64,000 nt of DNA from NCBI GenBank assembly GCA_018380115.1, contig JAGZUF010000004.1, positions 70,758 to 134,757 of the forward strand, given 5' to 3'. A program made the position numbers and the translations under genes. Positions 34,074-42,861 of the stretch are shown here, one piece after another. The stretch comes from Oscillospiraceae bacterium. Lineage in GTDB: Bacteria > Bacillota > Clostridia > Oscillospirales > Ruminococcaceae. The notes under the pieces were generated by a model that made no database searches, had not been told where the DNA came from, and saw only the letters and a list, made by a program, of their open reading frames with translations. How positions within the stretch are numbered: position 1 is the stretch's first letter; the number at the start of each line of letters is the position of its first letter.

Positions 34074-35177
34074 ATGACAAAGATAACGATTTTTTCCGGT
34101 TTTTTGGGCGCGGGCAAAACTACGCTCATCAAAAAGCTCATTGCCGACGGCTATGCCGGTGAGAAGCTGGTGCTGATTGAAAATGAATTCGGCGAGATCG
34201 GCATTGACGGCGGCTTTTTGAAAGAGGCCGGCATCCAGATTACAGAGATGAATTCCGGCTGCATCTGCTGCAGCCTGGTGGGCGATTTCGGCAGGGCTCT
34301 GCAGAAGGTGCTGGACGAATATTCGCCGGACCGCATCCTCATCGAGCCATCAGGCGTGGGCAAGCTTTCGGATGTGATTGCCGCTGTGCAGGCCCTGCAT
34401 GCAGACGCAGAGCTGGCCGGCTTTGTCACCGTGGCCGACGCAGGCAAGGTGAAGCTGTATATGAAGAACTTCGGCGAATTTTACAACAACCAAATTGAGC
34501 ACGCCAGCGCCATTATCCTCAGCCGCACCCAGAACATCAGCGAAGAAAAGCTGGCCGCCGCCGTGGCGCTGCTGCGCGAAAAGAACGCCCAGGCACCCAT
34601 TGTCACCACACCGTGGGACGAGCTCTCCGGCGCGCAGCTTCTGGACGCGATGGAGCGCCGCGGCACCCTGATGGCACAGCTGGCCGAGGAGGTGGCTCAT
34701 GAGCACGCCCACGGGCACAACCACAGTGAGGGTTGCACCTGCGAGGCATGCAGGCACGGGCACGAGGCACATCAGGAAGAAGAGCACGGCCAGCATCACG
34801 GGCACGGGCATGAACATGAGCATGAGCACGACCACGGACACCACCACGAGCACGGCGATGCCTGCGGCTGCGGGCACCATCATGGCCATGAGGGCCACCA
34901 TCACGCGGACGACGTGTTCCAAAGCTTCGGCGGCGAGACGCCGCGCGTGTATACTGAGGCCGAGCTGAACGGCGCCTTTGCCGCGCTGGATTCCGGCGAA
35001 TACGGCGCTGTGCTGCGCGCCAAGGGCATCGTGGCCGGGCCGCAGGGCTGGCTGCATTTCGACTATGTGCCGGGCGAGGGCAGCGTGCGCGCCGGTGCGC
35101 CGGATTACACCGGCCGCATCTGCGTTATCGGCGCCGGCCTTGCAGACGAGGCCCTGCGCGGCCTGTTCCATTTGTAA
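34074..35177 (+). CDS. COG0523 GTPase with His-rich metal-binding segment
   Basis: 367 residues of the CobW/P47K family of G3E GTPases that insert or traffic metals such as zinc. G1 is GFLGAGKTT at 8-16, and the metal motif GCICCS is near 62. A histidine-rich stretch at about 208-280 has dozens of His with Cys pairs (GCTCEAC, ACGCGHHH). A C-terminal CobW_C domain follows (YTEAELNGAFAALDSGEYG). AAGGAG precedes the ATG. It lies 15 bases before a second, variant COG0523 gene. Confidence 0.9.
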   Translation: MTKITIFSGFLGAGKTTLIKKLIADGYAGEKLVLIENEFGEIGIDGGFLKEAGIQITEMNSGCICCSLVGDFGRALQKVLDEYSPDRILIEPSGVGKLSDVIAAVQALHADAELAGFVTVADAGKVKLYMKNFGEFYNNQIEHASAIILSRTQNISEEKLAAAVALLREKNAQAPIVTTPWDELSGAQLLDAMERRGTLMAQLAEEVAHEHAHGHNHSEGCTCEACRHGHEAHQEEEHGQHHGHGHEHEHEHDHGHHHEHGDACGCGHHHGHEGHHHADDVFQSFGGETPRVYTEAELNGAFAALDSGEYGAVLRAKGIVAGPQGWLHFDYVPGEGSVRAGAPDYTGRICVIGAGLADEALRGLFHL

Positions 35178-35191
35178 AAGGAGGGCGGCAA

Positions 35192-36133
35192 ATGGCTGTT
35201 CCGCTTTATGTGTTCCTCGGCTTTCTGGAGGCCGGAAAAACCAGCTTTATTCAGGAGACGCTGGAAGACCCGGACTTCAACACCGGGGAAAAAACGCTTC
35301 TTGTGCTGTGCGAGGACGGCGAGACAGAGTACGAGCCGGAGAAATTCGCAGGCGGCAATGTGGCCGTGCTGCCCGTAGAGGGGCAGCAGGCCCTGACGCG
35401 GGAGCTTTTTGAAGAATACACGAAAAAGCACCGCGTGGACAGGGTGCTGGTGGAGTACAACGGCATGTGGCCCGTGCAGGCGCTGTATGACGCGCTGCCC
35501 AAAGGGTGGGAGATATTCCAGATGATGACCGTGGCCGATTCCTCCACCTTCCCCGCCTACCTTGCCAACATGCGCCAGCTTGCCGTGGAAAAGGTGCAGG
35601 AGCCGGACGTGGTTATTTTCAACCGCGTGACGGACGCCACCGACAAGGCCACCCTGCACCGCGCCGTGCGCATGGTGAACCGCCGCGCGCAGATTCTGTT
35701 CGAGACGGTGAACGGCGAGGTAGAGCCGGACACCATTGTGGACGAGCTGCCCTTTGATATGGATGCAGACGTGGTGGAGATAGGCGATGAGGATTACGGC
35801 CTGTTTTATATCGACATCTTCGACAATGTAAAAAAATATCTGGGCAAGACCATCCGCTTCAAGGCCTATGTGTGCCAGACAAAGCGCGTGCCGGAGGGCT
35901 GCTTTGTGGCCGGGCGCTTCGGCATGACGTGCTGCGCAGAGGATATCTCGTTCATCGGGCTTATCTGCGAGGCGGAAAACGCCGGGCAGCTCAAGCACCG
36001 CACCTGGGTGACGGTGACGGCCAGGGTGACTGTGAAAAAGCATGCCATCTATCAGGGGCCAGGGCCCTGGCTGCAGGCGGAAAGCGTGACGCCCGCCCAG
36101 CCGCCGGAGGATGAACTGGTCTATTTCGTATAG
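35192..36133 (+). CDS. COG0523-like GTPase fused to DUF1980-like domain
   Basis: 313 residues. The N-terminal 200 form a G3E GTPase-like domain with P-loop GFLEAGKTS, but the CxCC metal motif of the family is absent; the equivalent region reads LCEDGETEYEP. From about residue 203 the protein switches to a segment like the C-terminus of DUF1980/TIGR03943 proteins (GKTIRFKAYVCQ, GRFGMTCCAED, WVTVTARV). DUF1980 proteins pair with a permease beside COG0523 genes in some Bacillota. The fused CC may replace the lost metal site. AAAGGAGG precedes the ATG; 15 bases separate it from the upstream gene. Confidence 0.75.
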   Translation: MAVPLYVFLGFLEAGKTSFIQETLEDPDFNTGEKTLLVLCEDGETEYEPEKFAGGNVAVLPVEGQQALTRELFEEYTKKHRVDRVLVEYNGMWPVQALYDALPKGWEIFQMMTVADSSTFPAYLANMRQLAVEKVQEPDVVIFNRVTDATDKATLHRAVRMVNRRAQILFETVNGEVEPDTIVDELPFDMDADVVEIGDEDYGLFYIDIFDNVKKYLGKTIRFKAYVCQTKRVPEGCFVAGRFGMTCCAEDISFIGLICEAENAGQLKHRTWVTVTARVTVKKHAIYQGPGPWLQAESVTPAQPPEDELVYFV

Positions 36134-36192
36134 CCCCCAAAAGCCGCGGTGCGGCCATGCGCCGCGGCATCTTTGCAAAGGAGGGGAATGAC

Positions 36193-36852
36193 ATGGCATC
36201 CTGGATGGTGCATCTTCGCGTGGCGCAGGCCCTCAGCGCGCCGTTCACCGGCACACCGCAGGAGGCCACGGCCTATTATGTGGGCTCTGTCGGGCCGGAC
36301 TGCGGCGCCTATATTGCAGAAAATGTGTTCGACCCGCCCACGCAGGTGACGCACTGGGCGCCGGACGGGTACAAGCGCAACTGCGATGCGGCCGCCTTCC
36401 GCGCCGCCTATCTGGACGGAAAGACGCACGCCCCAAAGGCGCGTGCCTTTTACGCGGCCTATTACATCCATCTGCTGACAGACCGCGCATGGGTGCGCGA
36501 CATCGTAGAGCCTGTGCGCGCGGCGTCGGGCACCGCCTTCGGCACGCCGGAGGATATTGCCCTGACGCTGGAGCAGAAAAAAGACTGGTACGGGCTGGAT
36601 ATGCAGTTTCTTGCGGAAAACCCTGCCTTCGAGCCCCTGCAGGTGCTGGCGGGCGCCGGGGGCTTTCTGAACGAATACCTGCCCTATTACGGGCCGCACG
36701 CGCTGGCGGCGCAAATGAAGAACATCGTGGAATATTACCGCATGGGCACCACCCCGCAGGGGCGCGTATACCGCTGGCTCACAAAGCAGGGCATGGACGC
36801 GTTCATCTGCCGGAATGCCCGCGAAATACGCCCGCTTTTGCACGGGCTTTGA
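36193..36852 (+). CDS. Zinc-dependent phospholipase C family protein
   Basis: About 219 residues. The N-terminal MASWMVHLRVAQAL, the YYVGSVGPDCGAY segment near 34, VTHWAPDG near 55, and YYIHLLTDRAWVRDI near 93 fit the PF00882 zinc phospholipase C/S1-P1-like group of short clostridial proteins. There is no signal peptide, so it may be cytoplasmic. AAAGGAGGGG precedes the ATG at 36193. Substrate unknown. Following the two COG0523 genes, a zinc protein is a plausible client, but that is a guess. Confidence 0.7.
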   Translation: MASWMVHLRVAQALSAPFTGTPQEATAYYVGSVGPDCGAYIAENVFDPPTQVTHWAPDGYKRNCDAAAFRAAYLDGKTHAPKARAFYAAYYIHLLTDRAWVRDIVEPVRAASGTAFGTPEDIALTLEQKKDWYGLDMQFLAENPAFEPLQVLAGAGGFLNEYLPYYGPHALAAQMKNIVEYYRMGTTPQGRVYRWLTKQGMDAFICRNAREIRPLLHGL

Positions 36853-36869
36853 ACCGTTCCGGGCACACA

Positions 36870-36899
36870 AAGGGGCGCGAAAAATATTTCGCGCCCCTT
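36870..36899. terminator. Bidirectional-type terminator after phospholipase gene
   Basis: A 13-bp perfect stem, AAGGGGCGCGAAA with TTTCGCGCCCCTT, around the loop AATA. Confidence 0.75.
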
Positions 36900-36998
36900 A
36901 TAAATTCCTGATAAATAGCCGGTACACTTCTTTTCACAGGGCACACAGCCGCCTTTTGCGCGCACAGTGCCCCCATGGAAAAAAAGGAGTGTTTTATC

Positions 36999-37874
36999 AT
37001 GCAAACCGCAACGCTTTCCCCTGCCGGGGCCCGGCAGGGCATCACACAGAACGGGCTGAAGCTGCTGGCCCTCAGCCTGATGCTGCTGGACCATATCCAT
37101 TACTTTTTCGGCTTCACCGGCGCCATCCCCCTGCTCTTCACCTGGCTGGGGCGCCTTTCGGCGCCGCTGTTTCTGTTCTGCCTTGTGGAGGGCTGGGCCC
37201 ATACCCACAGCAAAAAGCGCTACTTTTTGCGCATCTGGCTGCTGGGTGCGGCCATGGGGGCCGTGCAGTACGCCTGCATTTTGCTGCCCGGCCTTCAGCG
37301 GGCGGATGGCTTTTTCCCCCAGAACGCCATGCTCTCTACCTTCACCCTCATTCTGGTGATGCTGTGGGGCGTAGATTTTGTGCGCAGCCGCAAATTTCTG
37401 CGCGGCCTCCTGCTGCTGGCCGCTCCCATTGCCTGGCCCTATTTTGCCATATATCTGCTGGCGCCGCTGCTGGGAAAGCATCAGGGCATTCTGGGGCTGC
37501 TGTTTTACACCGTTCTGCCCTCTACCAGCGTCATTCTGGACGGCAGCCTGTATTTCATACTGGGCGGCGTGCTGCTGTATGCCCTGCGCGGCCGCCGCGG
37601 CGTGCAGGCCGGGGCGTGGTTCGGCTGGACGCTTCTCACCGAGGGAGGCACCGTGCTGCTCGGCATCCATCTGACGGGCCTGCCCCTCTCGGCGCTGTTC
37701 ACCATGGGGTATGAGTGGATGAGCGCCTTTGCAGCCCTTCTGTTCCTTGCGTACAACGGCGCGCGCGGGGGCGGCGGCCGCCTGCTTGGGCGTTTTTTCT
37801 ATGTGTTTTACCCCGCGCACATATATGTGCTGTACGCCCTTTCGTGCGCGCTGTACCCCATTTTGATGCGATAA
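36999..37874 (+). CDS. TraX family membrane protein
   Basis: About 291 residues, with eight or nine hydrophobic segments. The opening ITQNGLKLLALSLMLLDHIHYFF and LGRLSAPLFLFCLVEGWAHT is the TraX/acyltransferase-3-like signature. F-plasmid TraX acetylates pilin, but chromosomal members in Clostridia have no known role and there are no conjugation genes here. The ATG at 36999 has AAGGAG nine bases upstream; the earlier ATG at 36975 would lie upstream of that site. The response regulator begins 13 bases after its stop, so it probably belongs with the two-component system. Confidence 0.85.
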   Translation: MQTATLSPAGARQGITQNGLKLLALSLMLLDHIHYFFGFTGAIPLLFTWLGRLSAPLFLFCLVEGWAHTHSKKRYFLRIWLLGAAMGAVQYACILLPGLQRADGFFPQNAMLSTFTLILVMLWGVDFVRSRKFLRGLLLLAAPIAWPYFAIYLLAPLLGKHQGILGLLFYTVLPSTSVILDGSLYFILGGVLLYALRGRRGVQAGAWFGWTLLTEGGTVLLGIHLTGLPLSALFTMGYEWMSAFAALLFLAYNGARGGGGRLLGRFFYVFYPAHIYVLYALSCALYPILMR

Positions 37875-37887
37875 GAGGTGAGACAGG

Positions 37888-38553
37888 ATGGCCAACATCC
37901 TTGCCGTAGACGACGACGAAGACGTGCGCGCGCTTTTGCAGGCAGCGCTGGGGCGCGACGGGCACACGGTGAAAACGCTTGCCTGCGGGGCCGCCGTAAC
38001 ACCCGAGGCGTGCCGCTGGGCGGACTGCATCCTGCTGGACGTGATGATGCCCGGCGAGGATGGCTTTGCCACCTGCGCGCGCATCCGCGCCCTTGCGGCC
38101 TGCCCCATCCTGTTTCTCACTGCAAAAACACAGGAGGCGGACGTGCTCACCGGGCTGGGCCTGGGCGGGGACGATTACCTCTCCAAGCCCTTCCGCATTG
38201 CAGAGCTGCGCGCCCGCGTGGCCGCGCACCTGCGGCGCGAAACGCGCGCGCCCGCCGCGTATGTGCGCCGGGGCGGCATCTCGTTCGATATGCCCGGCAA
38301 GGCGGCTTTCTGTGCAGATACGCCCGTGAAATTCACAAAAAGCGAATATGCCATATGCGAATTTCTTGCCCTGCACGCGGGGCAGACGTTTTCCAGAGAA
38401 CAAATCTATGAGGCCGTGTTCGGCTTTGACGGCACGGCGGACGATTCCGCCGTGGCCGAGCATGTGAAGAATATCCGCGCAAAACTGAAGGCCTTCGGCC
38501 TTTCGCCCATCGAGACAGTGTGGGGGGTAGGGTACAAATGGAAAAGCGAATAA
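37888..38553 (+). CDS. OmpR-family response regulator
   Basis: 221 residues. The receiver domain has the acidic pair AVDDDED at 6-12, phosphoacceptor Asp51 in LLDVMMP, and Lys in YLSKPF near 97. A winged-helix DNA-binding domain spans about 125-220 (KSEYAICEFLALHAGQTFSREQIYEAVFG, VAEHVKNIRAKL, VWGVGYKW). AGAGGTGAGACAGG precedes the ATG. It overlaps the histidine kinase gene by 16 bases. The target is unknown; the TraX gene just upstream is a candidate. Confidence 0.93.
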   Translation: MANILAVDDDEDVRALLQAALGRDGHTVKTLACGAAVTPEACRWADCILLDVMMPGEDGFATCARIRALAACPILFLTAKTQEADVLTGLGLGGDDYLSKPFRIAELRARVAAHLRRETRAPAAYVRRGGISFDMPGKAAFCADTPVKFTKSEYAICEFLALHAGQTFSREQIYEAVFGFDGTADDSAVAEHVKNIRAKLKAFGLSPIETVWGVGYKWKSE

Positions 38554-39929
38554 GGGGGCTTTCCCTCGCAGGGCTTCTGTGGCGCTACCTGCTGGCGGCG
38601 GGCCTTATGTGCCTTGCAGTGTGCCTTGCGGCGCTGTTCAGCTTTCAGCTTCTTCTCAACTGCGGGTTTATTCTGCCAGCCTCGGCGGGCAGCGAGGCGG
38701 CGGCGCAGGGCGCCGCCATGGCTGCCGGGCACACGGCGGCCAGCTTTCCCGACGGCAGGCTGCCGGGCCTGTGCCGCTGGGCCGTATTCTCTTCGCCGCA
38801 GGCGGACGCGGAAGTGCTGCGCACCAACATGGACGGCTGGCACCTGGAAAAAGCCCTGAACGCCTGGCGCGGCGGAAGCGGCAACTGGGGCTACACGCAG
38901 TACCACACCGCCGTGCCGCTGGCGGACGGCGCCGTGGCCTACTTTCAGTACGACTACGCCGTGCCCTACGCAAACCCGGCCCTGCGCGGCAAGCTGCCGG
39001 ATTTTCAAACCATATTCCTAGCAGCCGCCGCACTGGCATGCCTTGGCAGCGTGGTGTGGCTCACACACGGCGTGACAAAACGCCTGCGGGCGGACGCGCA
39101 GCTTCTGGCCGAGGCGGGCGGCGCCATTGCCGCCGGCACGCTGGAAAGTTGGCCGAAGGGCAGGCCCCGCGTGCGGGAATTTGCCGCCGCCCTGGCCACC
39201 ATGGACAGCCTGCGGCAGGAGCTGGCGGCCTCGCTGAACAGCCAGTGGCATGCGGAGGCCCTGCGCCGCAGGCAGCTTGCCGCCCTGGCGCACGATTTGA
39301 AAACGCCCCTCACCGTCATCAGCGGCAACGCCGAGCTTTTGTGCGAGGACGGTCTGCCTGCCCCGCAGCAGGCGCTGGCACAGGGCATTGTGCGCAACGC
39401 CGGGCGCGCACAGCAGTATGTAGATTCGCTGCGCGCCGTGGCCGCGCTGGCCGCGCAGAAGGAGGAAAGGGCCGAAACCCCGGCCGCCCCTCTGTTTGCG
39501 GCCCTGTGCAGGGACGCGCAGGCCCTGTGTGCAAAGGCCGGGCTGCGCTTTCAGCAGGATGTGCCGCAGGGCGGCCCGGCAGCGTTTGCCTGCGCCCGGG
39601 AGCTTTTGTGCCGCGCTGTGCTGAACCTTGTGGAAAACGCCGTTGCCGTCTCGCCCAAAAACGGCCTTGTGCGCCTTTCCATCCGGCAGGACGGCGGCCA
39701 GCTGTGCTTTTGTGTGCTGGATGAGGGCCCTGGCTTTTCACCCGAAGCCCTGCGCCTGGGGGCGCAGCCCTTCTATTCCGGCGATGCCGCGCGCAGCCCC
39801 GCCGCAGGGCATATGGGCCTGGGCCTTGCCATTGCCGACGAGGCCGCCCGGCTGCACGGCGGTAGGCTGGTGCTTTCAAACCGCCCGCAGGGCGGCGCCT
39901 GCGCTGAATTGTTCCTGCCGCTTGCCTGA
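38538..39929 (+). CDS. Sensor histidine kinase
   Basis: 463 residues. Transmembrane helices lie at about 12-38 and 157-176, with an extracellular sensor of about 115 residues between them and a HAMP-like region to 240. The phosphoacceptor is His near 252 in ALAHDLKTPLTV. ATP-binding motifs are NLVENAVA, DEGPGFSP and GLGLAIADEAARLHGG. The ATG overlaps the regulator stop, so the pair is coupled. The sensor is of no recognised type; the size and AHDLKTPL box recall clostridial kinases linked to antibiotic or lantibiotic response. Confidence 0.92.
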   Translation: MEKRIRGLSLAGLLWRYLLAAGLMCLAVCLAALFSFQLLLNCGFILPASAGSEAAAQGAAMAAGHTAASFPDGRLPGLCRWAVFSSPQADAEVLRTNMDGWHLEKALNAWRGGSGNWGYTQYHTAVPLADGAVAYFQYDYAVPYANPALRGKLPDFQTIFLAAAALACLGSVVWLTHGVTKRLRADAQLLAEAGGAIAAGTLESWPKGRPRVREFAAALATMDSLRQELAASLNSQWHAEALRRRQLAALAHDLKTPLTVISGNAELLCEDGLPAPQQALAQGIVRNAGRAQQYVDSLRAVAALAAQKEERAETPAAPLFAALCRDAQALCAKAGLRFQQDVPQGGPAAFACARELLCRAVLNLVENAVAVSPKNGLVRLSIRQDGGQLCFCVLDEGPGFSPEALRLGAQPFYSGDAARSPAAGHMGLGLAIADEAARLHGGRLVLSNRPQGGACAELFLPLA

Positions 39930-40314
39930 GCGCCGGGCCCATGCATAGCGAGCGCCGGCTGTTTTGGCTGGGGCCGGGCCGAAGGGCATTCCTGCCAGAG
40001 AAGAACATTCCCGCACCGCAACACTCTTTTTAGCAGCCAATGCGCACACATAAAAGGCGCCGGGGCATTTCGCCCGTGACAGGGCCGGAAGCCGCCCCGG
40101 CCAAAGAGAGGCTTCCGGCACAGCGGCTGTCTATTTCCTTTTGCGGCCGCAGAGGGCGCCGCGGCTTTGTGCGGCAAAATACCCGCGCGCAGCAGGCAAA
40201 CAGCCCCCTGCCAGAGGCAGGCGGCAAGCCTTTCTTTGCCGCCGCACACACAAACTCCGCCGTTCAGCGGCGCATGTGCTTTTGCCCCCGCGGGCCCGGA
40301 TGCAAAAAGCGGAA
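39930..40314. other. Noncoding block with several hairpins
   Basis: 385 bases without a supported gene. Hairpins include CCGGAAGCC with GGCTTCCGG (40085-40093 and 40110-40118) and GGCGGCAA with TTGCCGCC (40220-40227 and 40236-40243). No promoter or ribosome site stands out. The histidine kinase and nanE genes converge on it. Confidence 0.5.
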
Positions 40315-40353
40315 AAGCCCCCATGGCAAGCCTGACGGCTGCCATGGGGGCTT
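40315..40353 (-). terminator. Terminator downstream of nanE
   Basis: A 14-bp stem (AAGCCCCCATGGCA with TGCCATGGGGGCTT) plus an inner GCC/GGC, about 85 bases past the nanE stop. Leftward the transcript continues TTTTCCGCTTTTT. Confidence 0.8.
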
Positions 40354-40436
40354 GACTGTATATTGTGCCGAAACAGCAGGGCAAAGCGTCCATTTCCCTG
40401 CCCGGCCCCAGGGAGATGCCCCTGGTCTTTTCTTTT

Positions 40437-41174
40437 TCACCCGTTTTCCGACGGCTGCGCTTTGGCGCGCCAGCGGTGCTGGCAGGCCACAAAGCGCTCG
40501 GTGATGAGGTGCGGCCGCGTGACGGCAGAGCCTATCGTCACCATATCGGCCCCGGCATCCAGCACGGCCTCCAGGTCGGCCAGCTCCCAAATATGTCCCT
40601 CGCCGTTCACCGGAAGATGCACAGCCTTTTTCAGCTCGCGTATCAGCCGCACATCCGGTTTTTCGCCCTTTCTGTCCAGGCTGCTGCGGGTGTAGCCGCT
40701 GAGGGTGGTGGAGATGATGTCCACAAGGCCCGTCCCTGCCACAGCCACGCCCTCTTCCATGGTAGCCAGGTCTGCCATGACGGCAATGTGCGGCCACAGC
40801 CTGTGCACCTCGCCCAGCAGCTTCTTCAGCTCTGCAAGCCCGCGCTGGGGACGCAGGGTACAGTCAAGGCCAAGCACGTCGGCCCCGGCCTCCACCACTT
40901 CTTTTGCACGCTCCAGCGTAGGGGTGATGTAGATGGCGTCGAGAGGGTTCTGCCCTTCGGGAAAATCCTTGTAAATGCCCACGATAGGCTTATCGGTGAC
41001 GGCGCGTATGGCCCGGATATCCTGAGGCCAGCACGCGCGCAGGCCCTCGGCCCCGCCCATCAGCACGCTCTGCGCCATTACGCGCATGTTCTGCGGGCCG
41101 TACAGAGGCGTATCCTCATAGGCCTGCACGCTGATGATGGTTTTGCCCATCAGCCTTTCTACCACCGGTTTCAT
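40437..41174 (-). CDS. nanE: N-acylglucosamine-6-phosphate 2-epimerase
   Basis: 245 residues, a TIM-barrel NanE that turns N-acetylmannosamine-6-phosphate into N-acetylglucosamine-6-phosphate. Landmarks are ISVQAYEDTPLYGPQ, GIYKDFPE with the catalytic lysine, GADVLGLDCTLRPQ, TTLSGYTR, NGEGHIWE and GADMVTIGSAVTRP. GGGAGG precedes the ATG. It is the last gene of a leftward run with an importer of AfuABC/FbpABC type. No nanA lyase or nanK kinase is in view, so a route that begins with an already phosphorylated sugar is possible. Confidence 0.92.
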   Translation of the reverse strand: MKPVVERLMGKTIISVQAYEDTPLYGPQNMRVMAQSVLMGGAEGLRACWPQDIRAIRAVTDKPIVGIYKDFPEGQNPLDAIYITPTLERAKEVVEAGADVLGLDCTLRPQRGLAELKKLLGEVHRLWPHIAVMADLATMEEGVAVAGTGLVDIISTTLSGYTRSSLDRKGEKPDVRLIRELKKAVHLPVNGEGHIWELADLEAVLDAGADMVTIGSAVTRPHLITERFVACQHRWRAKAQPSENG

Positions 41175-41187
41175 AAAGCACCTCCCG

Positions 41188-42843
41188 TCAAAGCGTCACG
41201 TCTTTCGACTTGGACACCTTCATGAAAATACACAAAGACACCACCGTAGTCAAAGACAGAATGGTGGCCAGCGCCGCAGCGATGCCGTCGTTGCCGCGCG
41301 ACACATACACATAAATAGCCAGCGTCAGCGTCTGCGTGCGCACCGTATACAGGCAGATGGCCGTGGAGAGCTCGGTGATGATGGTCACCCAGCTGAGTAT
41401 GGCGCCAGAGATGATACCGTTTGCCATCATGGGCACCGTGACGAGGAAAAACGTCTTTACCTTTGAGGCGCCAAGCGAGATAGCGGCCTCCTCTACCGTA
41501 ATGGGTATCTGCTGCAGAGTTGCCACCGAGCTTCGTATTGTGTACGGCAGGCGGCGTATCACAAGGGCTATCACCATGATAATCATGGTGCCCGTGAGGA
41601 TAAGCGGCTTCTGGTTGAAGGCCATGATAAGCGCAATGCCCACCACGCTGCCCGGAATGATGTAGGGCAGCATGCTCATAATGTCAATGACGTTGTTGGC
41701 CGTATTTCTGCGGCGCACCACCAGGTAGGCCACCAGCACCGCCAGCAGGATGATGACGGCCAGGGCGCTCAGGCCAATGACAAAGGTGTTTTTGATGGCG
41801 CTGCCCGCCACCTGAAAGGCCGAGCGGTAGCTTTCCAGCGAATAGCCCGGCACAAACGCTTTACCGGAGGTTTTGCGGAAGGATTCATACAGGATGTAAA
41901 GCTGCGGCATGAACGCCACGCCCACTACGCCATAGGCAAAAACGTGGATAAGCACGTTGAACGGCCCCTTCGCCTTTTTGCGCTCGATGGGGTGAAGCGC
42001 GCTCATGGTGAAGGAAAAACGGTTGGACGTATGCTTCTGCACAAGGAACACCACCGTGGTAATGAGAATGGCTATTACCGACGTGGCGCAGGCAAAGCCG
42101 TAGTCGCCGCCCGCCGTCTCAGAAAAGAAGGCATTGTATATTTCTACCGGGAAGGTACGGTAGCCCTGCCCAATCAGCAACGGCGTGCCGAAATCTGCAA
42201 AGGCGCGCATGAACACCAGCAGAGTAGCCGCCAGAATGGTGGGCATGCACAGCGGCAGAATCACCTTGAAAAAGCGCCTCACGCCCTTGCAGCCCATGTT
42301 TTCCGACGCCTCCAGCAGAGAGTTGTCGATGTTTTTCATGGCGCCTGAAACGTACAAAAACACCAGCGGGAAAAGCTGAAGCGAAAGCACCAGCAGAATG
42401 CCGTTGAACCCGTATATGCTGGGCAGCGTGACGCCCAGCAGAGATTTGATGGTTTTGCGGATAAGCCCCGAGTTGCCCAAAAGCAATATCCACGAATAGG
42501 CGCCGATAAAAGGCGCCGACATGCTGCACAGAATAATGATAATCTGCAGAAAGCCACGGCCCTTTATGTAATACATATTATACACATAGGCCAGGGGTAC
42601 GCCGATGACCAGCGTGATGACGGTGGCCGCCACAGATACCTTGAACGAATTCCACAATGTGGAAAAGTAATAGCTTTTGCCGAAAAACTTCTGGAAATAT
42701 TCCAGCGTGAAGGCACCCGTTTCCCCGTTGAACACCGACTGCCGCAGCAGGTTGAACATCGGGTAAATAAGGAACAGCAGGTAGCAGCCCAGAATGGCAA
42801 GGGTAACTGCCATCCATGGGTCCAGCCTTTTTGTTTTTTTCAT
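41188..42843 (-). CDS. ABC transporter dual-domain permease, AfuB/FbpB type
   Basis: 551 residues, with two tandem six-helix permease halves; EAA-like loops are EASENMGCKGVRRFFKVILP near 183 and EEAAISLGASKVKTFFLV near 458. This fused form is typical of ferric, 2-aminoethylphosphonate and hexose-phosphate (AfuB) importers. GGGGGCGAAGCT precedes the ATG. It ends 13 bases before nanE. Direct coupling to a sugar-phosphate epimerase favours a sugar-phosphate role over iron. Confidence 0.88.
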   Translation of the reverse strand: MKKTKRLDPWMAVTLAILGCYLLFLIYPMFNLLRQSVFNGETGAFTLEYFQKFFGKSYYFSTLWNSFKVSVAATVITLVIGVPLAYVYNMYYIKGRGFLQIIIILCSMSAPFIGAYSWILLLGNSGLIRKTIKSLLGVTLPSIYGFNGILLVLSLQLFPLVFLYVSGAMKNIDNSLLEASENMGCKGVRRFFKVILPLCMPTILAATLLVFMRAFADFGTPLLIGQGYRTFPVEIYNAFFSETAGGDYGFACATSVIAILITTVVFLVQKHTSNRFSFTMSALHPIERKKAKGPFNVLIHVFAYGVVGVAFMPQLYILYESFRKTSGKAFVPGYSLESYRSAFQVAGSAIKNTFVIGLSALAVIILLAVLVAYLVVRRRNTANNVIDIMSMLPYIIPGSVVGIALIMAFNQKPLILTGTMIIMVIALVIRRLPYTIRSSVATLQQIPITVEEAAISLGASKVKTFFLVTVPMMANGIISGAILSWVTIITELSTAICLYTVRTQTLTLAIYVYVSRGNDGIAAALATILSLTTVVSLCIFMKVSKSKDVTL

Positions 42844-42861
42844 AGCTTCGCCCCCTGTCTG

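Noticed and set aside
37888..39929. The two-component system as part of a lantibiotic cluster
   Set aside because: No lantibiotic precursor, modification enzyme or immunity ABC genes are nearby.
39930..40314. Short frames in the 39.9-40.3 kb gap as genes
   Set aside because: No ribosome site, promoter or family pattern; composition matches reverse-frame noise.
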